A stretch of 34,300 bases of DNA from CTSoil-075 sp964292325 (GCA_964292325.1 CAXYVG010000034.1:1-34300), one strand, 5' to 3'; shown: positions 7,477 to 16,574, numbered from the stretch's first letter. Notes: generated by a model not told the origin, from the letters alone. A program made the numbers and translations.

Positions 7477-7514
7477 AAAGAGCTAAGAGACGATTTCACG
7501 TCTCTTAGCTCTTT
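7477..7514. terminator. Long hairpin between convergent genes
   Basis: AAAGAGCTAAGAGACG pairs perfectly (16 bp) with CGTCTCTTAGCTCTTT around the loop ATTTCA. The T-tracts are short on both sides, but the convergent setting and flanking A/T runs support a bidirectional terminator. Confidence 0.75.
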
Positions 7515-7542
7515 GCTATATAGGTACCTTGCTAGCGAGATA

Positions 7543-7977
7543 TTATTTTATAATCATAACTGGAATGGTGGAATATTGAGAAACATTCGTGCTAATACTG
7601 CCTAAGAAAAATTCACTAATACCACTTAAACCACGTGAACCTATCACAATTAGGTCATACGAATCCTTTTTGGTTAAAGATAGTATACGCTCTGCCGGGT
7701 GACCAAACTCTAGAAGCGTTTCAATTTGCGGATAATCCTTTGTTTCTGCTTTAGCCAGTTCGATTAGTTTGTAACCGGTGGCTTCTACTTCCTCAATATT
7801 GACAGACAGAAACGGAACTTCGCCATGTATCGCGATCGTTGGCAATGTATAATGAGGTTGTACAACATGAACGATCGTGATCGAACTATTAAATTTTTCA
7901 CCTACTTTGCAGGCGTATTCTAAGGCGCGCCAAGCTGCTTCAGAACCGTCGATGGGAACTAAAATTTTCTCTAACAT
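7543..7977 (-). CDS. Universal stress protein, UspA family (ATP-binding type)
   Basis: The protein begins MLEKILVPIDGSEAAWRALE, the standard UspA strand and loop, and ends with the nucleotide motif GSRGLSGISEFFLGS, which matches G-2x-G-9x-G-S of ATP-binding members. It has 144 residues, the normal size. A GTG at 7986 overlaps the GGAGGTG ribosome binding site and is rejected; the ATG at 7977 is 7 bases downstream of GGAGG. UspA proteins act in stress and energy-limitation responses; the specific role is unknown. Confidence 0.9.
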   Translation of the reverse strand: MLEKILVPIDGSEAAWRALEYACKVGEKFNSSITIVHVVQPHYTLPTIAIHGEVPFLSVNIEEVEATGYKLIELAKAETKDYPQIETLLEFGHPAERILSLTKKDSYDLIVIGSRGLSGISEFFLGSISTNVSQYSTIPVMIIK

Positions 7978-8073
7978 CAGTAGCACCTCCGTTTATAGTT
8001 AGATTGGAAAGTGATATCTTGATTATAGCATAAAAATGGTAAAAAATATACAGAAAATTATGACGATATCGTT

Positions 8074-8772
8074 TTACTCTTGCTTGCTGCCCTTAGCGCT
8101 AATAAATAATTGCCCCTTTGAGTCTAGAACGGCATACATAATATGTACAGGACTTTCTATATTTCGCTCAGTAAGTTGTGTGATTAACCAGGTGTGACTG
8201 AGATGCTTTTTTGCTAAATTTTCTTCAATGATTTGGCCATCCATAATTAATTCGATAGGAAAGGAGGGGCTTGGTAAATGGATATTCATATCACTCTTGG
8301 TTAATGGCTGAAAATCGGGTTTCATAATCACACTGAGCTGTCCTGTTGGTTCAAGCGTCGCATACTGTACTTCACTTATGTCAAGAACACCTTTCTCGCG
8401 TAACTGAGAATTTAATTCATCTAAATCATATCGCATTATTTTCATATTTTTTTTCATGATGGAACCATTTTGAATAACAACAGTAGGCGAGCCTTCGAAC
8501 AGTTTGCGTAGTGGACGACTCTTGATCGAGAATAATGATAATAAATAGGTCAGTAAAAAAAAGAGAAATAGGTCAAAAAAATGACTCCAGAATTTATCAG
8601 CATCAGAGGATGCGATACTACCTGCAATGGAACCCATTGTAATACCGCTAATATATTCATAGAATGTTAACTGACCAATCTGGGTTTTATCAAGAAAACG
8701 GGTAAAGACAAGTAAGCTGACAAAAATAAGAGCAGTCTGCCAAGTATCACGTAGCATTGTATTGAAATCCAT
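8074..8772 (-). CDS. DUF421 (YetF-type) membrane protein
   Basis: The 232-residue protein has two to three N-terminal membrane segments (about residues 12-85; LTFYEYISGITMGSIAGSIA is family-typical), then the cytoplasmic DUF421 domain with SRPLRKLFEGSPTVVIQNG and the RYDLDELNSQLREKGV segment. YetF-like proteins occur in endospore-forming Firmicutes, often in several copies; their function is not settled. AGAAAGGA lies ahead of the ATG. It is separated from uspA by about 95 bases without an obvious terminator. Confidence 0.9.
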   Translation of the reverse strand: MDFNTMLRDTWQTALIFVSLLVFTRFLDKTQIGQLTFYEYISGITMGSIAGSIASSDADKFWSHFFDLFLFFLLTYLLSLFSIKSRPLRKLFEGSPTVVIQNGSIMKKNMKIMRYDLDELNSQLREKGVLDISEVQYATLEPTGQLSVIMKPDFQPLTKSDMNIHLPSPSFPIELIMDGQIIEENLAKKHLSHTWLITQLTERNIESPVHIMYAVLDSKGQLFISAKGSKQE

Positions 8773-8983
8773 ATGATAATATCCTTTCTATATAAAAATA
8801 AATAATTTTCACAAATATGATATTGAATATTAGTTTTGACAAATCATAGAAATATTATGAATCAGAAGATTACTTTTTTGATGATTATGTGGCATAATAT
8901 TTAGAGATAGGGCGATTGCCTATCACATCTTTAGTACAATATGAGTCACTTTAGTTAATGAAATATTGAAGGGAGTTTTACAT

Positions 8984-9310
8984 GTGCCACATATTATGAT
9001 AAAAGGAATGAAAGTAGTAGAGGTTCAAAAAATAAGTAAACCATTGCTTGATGAGTTAGAGGTTATTATTGATTGTCCAAGAGAATATTTTACTCTGGAA
9101 GTACAAGAAACCCATTTTATTATAGAGGGAGAGGTCGTGGACAAAGACCCATTTGTGCAGATCAATTGGTTTGATCGTGGGCAAGAAGTACAAGACAAGA
9201 CGGCTATTGCGATCACAAAACATATCAACTCTGCTGGTTATAAGCAAGTAGAACTGTTTTTTACGATTCTCGAACGCAATAAGTATTACGAAAACGGAAC
9301 ACATTTATAG
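8984..9310 (+). CDS. DUF1904 family protein
   Basis: With the GTG start at 8984 the protein has 108 residues and begins (M)PHIMIKGM, the typical beginning of DUF1904 proteins; GGGAG lies 8 bases upstream. A TTG at 8966 is in frame but overlaps the ribosome binding site region. The fold is thought to be tautomerase-like, and the proline after the start fits that idea, but no activity is established. The FDRGQEVQDKTA segment is conserved in the family. It is a single gene upstream of nifJ. Confidence 0.75.
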   Translation: MPHIMIKGMKVVEVQKISKPLLDELEVIIDCPREYFTLEVQETHFIIEGEVVDKDPFVQINWFDRGQEVQDKTAIAITKHINSAGYKQVELFFTILERNKYYENGTHL

Positions 9311-9447
9311 CAAATTTACTTTCTATTTTATAAAAGTCGGAATTGTGCAAAAAATGTGAATAGTTTTTTTTTATTTAATACGTAGGAGTTTTAAGAATTA
9401 TGTCGAAAACTTATTGGATAATAAATTTATGGTGATCGGGTAATTTG

Positions 9448-9456
9448 TGATATAAT
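9448..9456 (+). promoter_or_regulatory. Extended -10 promoter of nifJ
   Basis: TGATATAAT is a perfect extended -10 element about 80 bases before the nifJ start. The -35 region is weak (TTATGG). Transcription would begin near 9463, at the foot of a hairpin, CCTGT (9462-9466) with ACAGG (9483-9487), a possible 5'-end stabiliser of an abundant mRNA. Confidence 0.6.
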
Positions 9457-9536
9457 TAAGTCCTGTGCAGCCTCAAAAATGTACAGGATGATCACCCATA
9501 ATATTTAGTAATAAAAAAAGAGAGAAGGCAGAGTTT

Positions 9537-12500
9537 ATGAGAAAAATGAAGACTATGGATGGCAATACAGCGGCAGCATATATTTCTTATGCATTCACTG
9601 ATGTTGCAGCGATTTTCCCAATTACTCCATCATCACCAATGGCAGAAGCAGTTGATGAATGGTCTGCTCAAGGCAAAAAGAATATCTTTGGTCAAACTGT
9701 AAAGTTATTAGAAATGCAGTCTGAGGCAGGCGCTGCTGGTGCTGTGCATGGTTCTCTACAAGCAGGTGCTTTGACTACTACATATACAGCATCACAAGGT
9801 CTCTTGTTGATGGTTCCTAATATGTATAAAATTGCTGGTGGACTTTTACCAGGTGTTTTCCATGTAAGTGCTAGAGCACTTGCAACTAATGCTCTTAACA
9901 TTTTCGGCGATCATCAAGATGTTATGGCTGCTAGACAAACAGGCTGTGCTTTGTTTGCTGAAAGCAGTGTACAAGAAGTTATGGATCTTAGTGCTGTAGC
10001 TCATTTGACTGCAATTAAAGGTAAAGTTCCTTTTATTAATTTCTTTGATGGATTTAGAACTTCTCATGAAATTCAAAAAATCGAAACAATTGAATATGAT
10101 GAATTAGCTAAATTGTTAGATATGGATGCTGTTGATGCGTTCAGAAGAAATGCATTAAATCCTGATCATCCAGTACTTCGTGGTACTGCACAAAATCCTG
10201 ATATTTATTTCCAAGAAAGAGAAGTTTCCAATAAATATTATGAAGCGTTACCAGAAATCGTAGAAGGCTATATGGCTGAAATTACGAAAATAACAGGTAG
10301 AGAATATCATTTGTTCAACTACTATGGTGCACAAGATGCTGATAGAATGATTATTGCTATGGGATCTGCTTGTGAAACCATTCAAGAAACTGTAGATCAT
10401 ATGAATGCAAATGGCGAGAAAGTTGGTTTGTTAACTGTTCACTTATACAGACCATTCTCCATTGAGCATTTCTTTAAATATATTCCTAAAACAGTAAAGA
10501 AAATTGCTGTTCTTGATAGAACAAAAGAAGCTGGTTCCCTAGCTGAACCATTATATCTTGATGTAAAAACAGCGTTCTACAATCAGGAAAGTCATCCAGT
10601 TATCGTAGGCGGACGTTATGGTCTAGGTTCCAAAGATGTATTACCAGCACACATTGTTGCTGTCTATGACAACTTGAAAGCTGATCAACCTAAAGATGGA
10701 TTTACTATTGGTATCGTTGATGATGTAACACATAAATCTCTGCCAACTGGTGAAGGCTTTGATCCTACTCCAGAAGGAACAAAAGCTTGTAAGTTCTGGG
10801 GTCTTGGTTCTGATGGTACAGTTGGTGCGAACAAAAGTGCTATCAAAATTATTGGCGATAAAACAGATATGTATGCACAAGCTTATTTTGCTTATGATTC
10901 CAAAAAATCTGGTGGTATTACCGTTTCTCACCTTAGATTTGGTAAACAACCAATCAAATCACCATATTTAATTAACAAAGCTGATTTTGTAGCGGTTCAT
11001 AATCAATCATATGTTAATAAATATGATGTATTGGCTGGCTTAAAACCAGGTGGTAACTTCCTCTTAAATTGTATTTGGAATGAAGAACAATTAGAGGCAG
11101 AATTACCAGGTTCCATGAAACGCTATATTGCTAAAAATAATATTAACTTCTATACATTAGATGCTGTGAAAATTGCTCAAGACATTGGTTTGGGCGGTAG
11201 AATCAACATGATCATGCAATCCGCATTCTTTAAAATTGCAGACATCATTCCATTGGATGAGGCTATTAAATATCTTAAAGATGCAGTTGAGCATTCTTAT
11301 GGTAATAAAGGACAAAAAGTTCTTGATATGAATAATGCGGCTATTGATGTCGGCGTTAACAAAATTGTGAAGGTTACTATCCCAGCTAGTTGGGCGACTG
11401 CTCCAGATAAAGTTCTTGCTACTAAAGAAGTACCTGAGTTCATTAGCAAGGTTCTTATACCTATGAATAGACAAGAAGGCGATTCTTTACCAGTAAGTAC
11501 CTTCGTTGGTGGTATGGAAGATGGTACTTTCCCAGTTGGTACTGCAGCTTTTGAAAAACGCGGTATTGCGATAAATGTTCCAGAATGGCAAATGGATAAT
11601 TGTATTCAATGTAATCAATGTTCTTATGTATGTCCACATGCTGTAATCCGTCCTGTACTTGCTACAGAAGAAGAAATCAGCAATGCACCAGCTGGCTTTA
11701 CTGCAAAACCTGCTGTTGGAGCTAAAGGCTTACAATTTAGATTGGCTATTTCACCTCTTGATTGCACAGGTTGTGGTAACTGCGCACAAGTATGTCCTGC
11801 AAAAGAAAAAGCATTAATTATGAAACCACTTGCTACGCAATTGAATCAAGCTCCATTATGGGATCATGTGGATGCTATTTCTCCTAAAGCCAATCCTATG
11901 AATAAGAAGACTGTAAAAGGTAGTCAATTTGAAAAACCACTCTTAGAGTTCTCCGGTGCTTGCGCAGGTTGTGGCGAAACTCCTTATGTTAAACTTGTTA
12001 CTCAATTATTTGGTGATCGCATGATGATTGCGAACGCTACTGGTTGTACATCTATCTGGGGTGGTAGTGCTCCAGCTGTACCATATACAACCAATCATTT
12101 AGGACAAGGTCCAGCATGGGCAAACTCCTTATTTGAAGATAATGCAGAGTTTGGTCTTGGTATGCATTTAGGCGTAAAAGCAATCAGAGTAAAACTTGCT
12201 GAGAGCATTAAAGAAGCTATGGAACTTAATATCAGTGCTGACCTTAAAGCTGCTTTGGCAGATTGGTTAGAAAACATAGATAACGGCGAAGGTACTCGTG
12301 CAAGAGCAGAACTGATTATTTCACTTGTAGAAGCTGAAAAAGACAAAGTTGCTGCACTAAATGAAATCTACAAGAATAAAGATTTCTTAGTTAAGAGATC
12401 ACAATGGATCTTTGGTGGAGATGGCTGGGCTTATGACATCGGTTATGGCGGTTTGGATCATGTATTAGCATCAGGCGCAGATGTTAACGTCTTGGTTGTA

Positions 12501-13043
12501 GATACTGAGATATACTCCAATACTGGTGGACAAGCTTCAAAATCAACTCCAGCTGCAGCGATTGCTCAATTTGCTGCTAGTGGTAAGGTTACGAAGAAAA
12601 AAGATCTTGGTATGATGGCTATGAGTTATGGTTATGTATATGTAGCACAAATTGCTATGGGTGCTGATCATAATCAGGCATTAAAAGCGATTGCTGAAGC
12701 CGAAGCTTATCCAGGACCTTCCCTGATCATTGCTTATGCTCCTTGTATCAGCCATGGTTTGAAAAAAGGTATGGGTAACAGCCAACTTGAAATTAAAAAT
12801 GCTGTAGCATGCGGGTACTGGGGAATGTACAGATACAATCCTACACTAAAAGAACAAGATAAGAATCCGTTCATTTTGGATTCCAAAGAGCCAACCGCTG
12901 ACTTCAGAGAGTTTTTGATGGGCGAAGTACGGTTCTCATCACTTCAAAAACTATATCCTGAATCTGCAGAAGCTTTATTTGCGAAAACAGAAAAAGATGC
13001 AAAAGACAGATTGGCAACATACAAAAAACTTGCTCAATCATAA
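9537..13043 (+). CDS. nifJ: Pyruvate:ferredoxin (flavodoxin) oxidoreductase
   Basis: This 1168-residue enzyme oxidises pyruvate with CoA to acetyl-CoA and CO2 and reduces ferredoxin, the central step of anaerobic pyruvate use. It has the fused domain order of single-chain PFORs: N-terminal ThDP/pyrimidine domain (PITPSSPMAE), domain II, gamma domain, a two-cluster ferredoxin domain (CIQCNQCSYVCP near 688, CTGCGNCAQVCP near 742), and the ThDP-binding domain (GGDGWAYDIGYGG near 960). The four proximal-cluster cysteines are present in CAGCGE, ATGCTS and APCISHG. AGAGAAGGCAGAG precedes the ATG. It is a single gene with a strong terminator; codon use looks like that of a highly expressed gene. Confidence 0.97.
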   Translation: MRKMKTMDGNTAAAYISYAFTDVAAIFPITPSSPMAEAVDEWSAQGKKNIFGQTVKLLEMQSEAGAAGAVHGSLQAGALTTTYTASQGLLLMVPNMYKIAGGLLPGVFHVSARALATNALNIFGDHQDVMAARQTGCALFAESSVQEVMDLSAVAHLTAIKGKVPFINFFDGFRTSHEIQKIETIEYDELAKLLDMDAVDAFRRNALNPDHPVLRGTAQNPDIYFQEREVSNKYYEALPEIVEGYMAEITKITGREYHLFNYYGAQDADRMIIAMGSACETIQETVDHMNANGEKVGLLTVHLYRPFSIEHFFKYIPKTVKKIAVLDRTKEAGSLAEPLYLDVKTAFYNQESHPVIVGGRYGLGSKDVLPAHIVAVYDNLKADQPKDGFTIGIVDDVTHKSLPTGEGFDPTPEGTKACKFWGLGSDGTVGANKSAIKIIGDKTDMYAQAYFAYDSKKSGGITVSHLRFGKQPIKSPYLINKADFVAVHNQSYVNKYDVLAGLKPGGNFLLNCIWNEEQLEAELPGSMKRYIAKNNINFYTLDAVKIAQDIGLGGRINMIMQSAFFKIADIIPLDEAIKYLKDAVEHSYGNKGQKVLDMNNAAIDVGVNKIVKVTIPASWATAPDKVLATKEVPEFISKVLIPMNRQEGDSLPVSTFVGGMEDGTFPVGTAAFEKRGIAINVPEWQMDNCIQCNQCSYVCPHAVIRPVLATEEEISNAPAGFTAKPAVGAKGLQFRLAISPLDCTGCGNCAQVCPAKEKALIMKPLATQLNQAPLWDHVDAISPKANPMNKKTVKGSQFEKPLLEFSGACAGCGETPYVKLVTQLFGDRMMIANATGCTSIWGGSAPAVPYTTNHLGQGPAWANSLFEDNAEFGLGMHLGVKAIRVKLAESIKEAMELNISADLKAALADWLENIDNGEGTRARAELIISLVEAEKDKVAALNEIYKNKDFLVKRSQWIFGGDGWAYDIGYGGLDHVLASGADVNVLVVDTEIYSNTGGQASKSTPAAAIAQFAASGKVTKKKDLGMMAMSYGYVYVAQIAMGADHNQALKAIAEAEAYPGPSLIIAYAPCISHGLKKGMGNSQLEIKNAVACGYWGMYRYNPTLKEQDKNPFILDSKEPTADFREFLMGEVRFSSLQKLYPESAEALFAKTEKDAKDRLATYKKLAQS

Positions 13044-13066
13044 GATGTTCTAAAATCATCTAAGAT

Positions 13067-13114
13067 AAAAAGGCATTTGATGACCTACTGGTAGGCATCA
13101 AATGCCTTTTTTTT
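13067..13114 (+). terminator. Strong intrinsic terminator of nifJ
   Basis: AAAGGCATTTGATG pairs with CATCAAATGCCTTT, with an inner stem CCTAC/GTAGG, followed by eight Ts. A Family 2 repeat starts directly at the end of the T-tract. Confidence 0.92.
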
Positions 13115-13115
13115 A

Positions 13116-13213
13116 CGGAATCAGAAAGTATTCACTTTCTAGGGTTCCAAGTAAGAACGACTAAGGCTTCTGCCTGCGTCTGATGACTTGGTACAAGCCA
13201 AGTCTTTTCTTAT
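13116..13213 (+). repeat. Family 2 repeat, copy 1
   Basis: It starts CGGAATCAGAAAGT just after the nifJ terminator. Hairpin 1 is GGAATCAGAAAGT with ACTTTCTAGGGTTCC. The conserved middle starts AAGTAAGAACGACTAAGG. Hairpin 2 is GACTTGG/CCAAGTC followed by TTTTCTTAT, which looks like a second weak terminator. It matches copies at 19304-19401 (reverse) and 33176-33273. No reading frame is conserved. Confidence 0.75.
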
Positions 13214-13297
13214 TGCTTTTTGTGGAACTAGAAATTATACTTAAACTGATTAATATATCGAATAGAACGGTAGGATGCGTAAAAAGGGGTTGATTCA

Positions 13298-13891
13298 ATG
13301 GACATTGTATATCGTAAGGGTAGGCTAGATGATTGTTATAAAATCGCTAAAGGCATTGATTTAGCTTCTGGCGGTATTGTGGAATTTTTATTTCATGATT
13401 TGCTAAAAGATCGGACTGCAGTTCAGGTTATGGCAGAGTCTTTAGCGAATGAAGAAGGGTATGAATCCTATAACAATGCAATTGTTGCGGAGTATGAAGG
13501 CCATATTATTGGCATTGTATATTCATATCCGGCAAAGTTTCATGGGATTTCTGATGAAACTAGAAAAATATTTCCGAGTGATCGATTAGAACTGCTAGCT
13601 GATTTTTTTGCTTCACGAGTTGAGGATAGTTTATTTCTTGATTCTATCTATGTAGATGAAACCTTTCGAGGGCAAGGTGTTGGCAGTAAATTAATCAAAT
13701 TGACGAAGCAGAAAGCCAAAGAGAACGGTTATAGTAAATTAAGCTTAATGGTCATGCATGAAAATAAGGTGGCTCGGCAAACATATGAACGTAATCATTT
13801 TCAAATCGTAAAACATATTAATGTGAATGATCATAAGCTGATTCGTAATAAAGGTGGAATTTATTTACTAGTTAGTGATGTGGATCAATGA
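13298..13891 (+). CDS. GNAT-family N-acetyltransferase
   Basis: The 197-residue protein carries the acetyl-CoA loop motif FRGQGVGSKLI near residues 126-136 and the preceding strand LDSIYVDE, then NKVARQTYERNHF, the usual motif B. A full GNAT domain spans about residues 3-190. The acceptor substrate is unknown. AAAAGGGG lies about 9 bases before the ATG. The 6S RNA gene follows directly. Confidence 0.88.
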   Translation: MDIVYRKGRLDDCYKIAKGIDLASGGIVEFLFHDLLKDRTAVQVMAESLANEEGYESYNNAIVAEYEGHIIGIVYSYPAKFHGISDETRKIFPSDRLELLADFFASRVEDSLFLDSIYVDETFRGQGVGSKLIKLTKQKAKENGYSKLSLMVMHENKVARQTYERNHFQIVKHINVNDHKLIRNKGGIYLLVSDVDQ

Positions 13892-13901
13892 TGTCAAAAA
13901 C

Positions 13902-13930
13902 TTGATTTGAAAATCGTTCTATGTTATTAT
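13902..13930 (+). promoter_or_regulatory. Promoter of the 6S RNA gene
   Basis: TTGATT (13902-13907) is followed after 17 bases by TATTAT (13925-13930). An overlapping TATACT at 13928-13933 could instead serve as -10. The predicted RNA start is near 13938. Confidence 0.6.
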
Positions 13931-13937
13931 ACTAAAG

Positions 13938-14130
13938 AGAAAAGGACGTTATGCCTGAGGTATGCGTTACTCTCATTTATGTTCAACCTACTCATGACTT
14001 TAGGGAGTTTGATATTGTGCGGATGCCATGCCTTCTTGAGAGGACGGCAAAAGTATGATTTAGAGCACCCACCTGCTAGATGGCAGGGTTTGAACATATC
14101 GGGGGAACGGTACTGCGGGTTAAGGGTTTA
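13938..14130 (+). ncRNA. ssrS: 6S RNA (RNA polymerase-binding regulatory RNA)
   Basis: The roughly 190-base transcript has the long double-stranded architecture of 6S RNA. A closing stem pairs CCTGAGGTAT (13954-13963) with GGTACTGCGGG (about 14109-14119). An open central bubble follows, with TTACTCTCATT on one side and ATCGGGGGAA on the other. An upper stem pairs ATGTTCAACC (from 13979) with GGTTTGAACAT (14088-14098). Internal segments GGGAGTTTG, TGCCTTCTTGAGAGGACGGCA and CACCCACCTGCT resemble Firmicutes 6S RNAs. It has its own promoter and a strong terminator. 6S RNA mimics an open promoter and binds housekeeping RNA polymerase. Identification is from recalled features, not a covariance search. 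Confidence 0.72.
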
Positions 14131-14138
14131 TATTTACA

Positions 14139-14177
14139 CAATAAACAGAGGTGTTCAACCTCTGTTTATTGTATTTT
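14139..14177 (+). terminator. Intrinsic terminator of the 6S RNA gene
   Basis: CAATAAACAGAGGT pairs with ACCTCTGTTTATTG (14 bp) around the loop GTTCA, followed by TATTTTAA. Confidence 0.88.
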
Positions 14178-14348
14178 AATATGCTAATAAGGCAATAGAC
14201 AACAGAGTTATGTTGCGAAATTCCTTATGATAGAGATAAATAAGGAAAATTTGTAAAAAACGATACGATTTATATAGACTTTTTTACTACTAATGAAATA
14301 AAATATAAATAATGAATACAGTAGCGTTGAGTAGTTAAGGAGAGAGAG

Positions 14349-15236
14349 ATGTTGCGCAAGTTTATTCTTATATATAATCCAGTATCAGGTGATGCAAGTT
14401 TTAGATTCAAATTGGATAATGTGATAGAAACTTTTCAGCATAAAGGTTGTATTGTCATTCCATTTAGAATAACCACTGCGCAAGATACCAGTGATTTTGT
14501 AGTATTAACGAAAGACGTAAAGGCAGAGGGAATTATTGTATCAGGTGGTGATGGTACAATTCATGAAGTCATTAATATCATGCTAGAGCATTCGGTTGAT
14601 ATACCACTCGGTATTATTCCAAGTGGTACATCAAACGATTTTGCTGCTCATTTGCAGATTGAGAAAAATATTGATATGTGTGTCGATACGATTGCCAGAG
14701 GCAATATTAAAACTTTTGATGTGGGCAAAATCAATGAACGGTATTTTTTTAATGTAGCAAGTGCCGGACTCATGACATCGGTTGCTCATAGTGCCGATGT
14801 AGTATTAAAAAATACATTAGGGAAACTGGCATATTATATTAAAGGTATTGGTGAATTGCCTAATTTTAAAGCACTCAATATGCGAATTACTGTAGATGGT
14901 CAAGTGATAGAGGATGATGTTTTTTTATTTTTAGTAATGAATAGTGGTACAGTTGGCGGTTTTCCTCGATTGGTTCCTTATGCACAGATTGATGATGGGA
15001 AACTGGACCTACTAATTGTAAATAAATGCAATTTGTCAGAACTGATGAGTTTGTTCATTAGCTTTTTAAAAGGCATACATTATAATAGTAAGCATGTTAT
15101 CTATATGCAGGCACAACATATTTGTATAGAATGTGCAGAAGAATTATATAGTGATTTGGATGGAGAACTTGGACCGAAGTTGCCACTTACTATTGAGGTT
15201 GTCCCGAATAAAGTAAAATATTTTTCTAGTTTATAA
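14349..15236 (+). CDS. Diacylglycerol/lipid kinase (DagK/YegS family)
   Basis: The 295-residue protein has the lipid kinase ATP site VSGGDGTIHE near residues 63-72 and the PSGTSNDFA loop near 91-99, and the N-terminal strand ILIYNPVSG. Family members phosphorylate diacylglycerol or related lipids at the inner face of the membrane; the exact lipid is not predictable. GGAGAGAGAG precedes the ATG. cysK follows after 37 bases without a terminator, so they may share a transcript. Confidence 0.9.
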   Translation: MLRKFILIYNPVSGDASFRFKLDNVIETFQHKGCIVIPFRITTAQDTSDFVVLTKDVKAEGIIVSGGDGTIHEVINIMLEHSVDIPLGIIPSGTSNDFAAHLQIEKNIDMCVDTIARGNIKTFDVGKINERYFFNVASAGLMTSVAHSADVVLKNTLGKLAYYIKGIGELPNFKALNMRITVDGQVIEDDVFLFLVMNSGTVGGFPRLVPYAQIDDGKLDLLIVNKCNLSELMSLFISFLKGIHYNSKHVIYMQAQHICIECAEELYSDLDGELGPKLPLTIEVVPNKVKYFSSL

Positions 15237-15273
15237 TTTAAAATATTGTATTAAATTTTAGGGGGTACATACT

Positions 15274-16209
15274 ATGTCAAAAATTGCAAAAAACTTAACG
15301 GATTTAATTGGGAACACACCACTGTTAGAAATTTCTAACTACAGTCAACAACATGATCTTAAAGCGAAAGTAATTGCTAAATTAGAATATTTTAATCCTT
15401 TAGGAAGCGTCAAAGATCGTATTGGTTATGCTATGATTAAAGATGCCGAAGACAAAGGTTTACTGGTTGCTGATTCCACGATTATTGAACCAACTAGTGG
15501 TAATACCGGTGTTGGCTTGGCTTTTGTTGCAGCGGCAAAAGGGTATAAATTGATTTTGACTATGCCTGAAACGATGAGTATTGAAAGACGAAACTTACTA
15601 AAAGCGTTGGGGGCTCACTTGGTGCTTACGCCTGGATCAGAAGGTATGAAAGGTGCAATTCGCAAAGCGGAAGAATTAGCACAGGAAACGCCGCATTCTT
15701 TTATTCCTCAACAGTTTCAAAATCCAGCGAATCCAGAAATCCATCGTCATACAACTGCAGAAGAAATATGGAGAGATACGGATGGTAAGGTAGATATTTT
15801 CGTTGCTGGCGTTGGTACAGGTGGTACGATAACTGGAGTTGGTGAAGTATTAAAGGCTAAAAATCCAAATGCAAAAATCGTTGCAGTAGAGCCTGCTGAT
15901 TCACCTGTTTTGTCAGGCGGTAATCCTGGACCTCATAAACTTCAGGGAATTGGTGCTGGATTTGTACCTGCTGTTTTCAATAAAGAGATTATTGATGAAA
16001 TTTACCAAGTTGAAAATGAAGAAGCATTTCAGACAGTAAGACAACTTGCATCGTCAGAAGGTTTATTAGTAGGTATTTCTAGTGGCGCAGCGGTATTTGC
16101 GGCAACGCAAATTGCAGCTCGACCAGAAAATGCAGGAAAAGTCATTGTCGTTTTATTGCCTGATACAGGAGAAAGATATTTATCAACACCACTTTTTCAG
16201 GCTGATTAA
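15274..16209 (+). CDS. cysK: Cysteine synthase A (O-acetylserine sulfhydrylase)
   Basis: This PLP enzyme converts O-acetylserine and sulfide to cysteine. The 311 residues include the PLP lysine in NPLGSVKDR (Lys47), the substrate loop TSGNTG near 74-79, the phosphate-binding GVGTGGTITGVG near 178-189 and the PLP-ring serine region GISSGAA. Length and motifs are standard for CysK. TTAGGGGGT lies 8 bases before the ATG. A terminator follows at 16236-16278. No T-box or S-box leader precedes it. Confidence 0.95.
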   Translation: MSKIAKNLTDLIGNTPLLEISNYSQQHDLKAKVIAKLEYFNPLGSVKDRIGYAMIKDAEDKGLLVADSTIIEPTSGNTGVGLAFVAAAKGYKLILTMPETMSIERRNLLKALGAHLVLTPGSEGMKGAIRKAEELAQETPHSFIPQQFQNPANPEIHRHTTAEEIWRDTDGKVDIFVAGVGTGGTITGVGEVLKAKNPNAKIVAVEPADSPVLSGGNPGPHKLQGIGAGFVPAVFNKEIIDEIYQVENEEAFQTVRQLASSEGLLVGISSGAAVFAATQIAARPENAGKVIVVLLPDTGERYLSTPLFQAD

Positions 16210-16235
16210 GCGATTTTAGTAATATCATAAATAGT

Positions 16236-16278
16236 AAAAAGATAGGGAGCCCTATAAGGACTTACCTATCTTTTTTTT
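16236..16278 (+). terminator. Intrinsic terminator of cysK
   Basis: AAAAAGATAGG pairs with CCTATCTTTTT, the 3' arm running into an eight-T tract. The loop is about 17 bases with a small internal stem. Confidence 0.8.
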
Positions 16279-16298
16279 GTGTAAAATACAAAAAGCGA

Positions 16299-16327
16299 TT
16301 GCAAAAATATATCATTAATGTTAAAAT
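16299..16327 (+). promoter_or_regulatory. Promoter ahead of a small membrane-protein ORF
   Basis: TTGCAA (16299-16304) and TAAAAT (16322-16327) are 17 bases apart. The first start codon with a ribosome binding site downstream is the TTG at 16415. Confidence 0.5.
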
Positions 16328-16414
16328 ATGTAATGCGAGTAAGCGAAATACATTCGATTTACAATCTAATAGGGTGAGAGAAGTAAATCTAGGATTAACT
16401 GAGGAGGTGATTAG

Positions 16415-16501
16415 TTGGAAGCCAGTTTGTCAGGGCAGGCGGTTGGCATTACAGCAATTATTTTAATCCTTTTATCGATGGTAATGCTAGAAAAACGATA
16501 A
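16415..16501 (+). CDS. Putative 28-residue single-pass membrane protein
   Basis: GAGGAGGTGA lies 4-7 bases before a TTG start that opens a 28-codon frame ending in TAA. The peptide has a short N-terminus (MEASLSGQ), one hydrophobic helix of about 15 residues (VGITAIILILLSMVM) and a charged LEKR end. It loosely resembles the N-terminal helix of OadG-like small sodium-pump subunits, but it is shorter and this is not an assignment. A promoter precedes it. The strong ribosome binding site is the main evidence that it is translated. Confidence 0.45.
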   Translation: MEASLSGQAVGITAIILILLSMVMLEKR

Positions 16502-16574
16502 AAGAAAATGTAAGCTCTATGTATTTTTTTTGCCAAGATTAAGGTGTAAGCAAATGATAAAAAAACCCCAGTCA

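Noticed and set aside
9343..9363. Rex-type redox operator upstream of nifJ
   Set aside because: TTGTGC...GTGAATA only loosely resembles a Rex site and lacks the second arm TTCACAA.
13907..14179. 90-codon plus-strand frame
   Set aside because: It covers the 6S RNA promoter, structure and terminator, has no ribosome binding site and encodes no recognisable protein.
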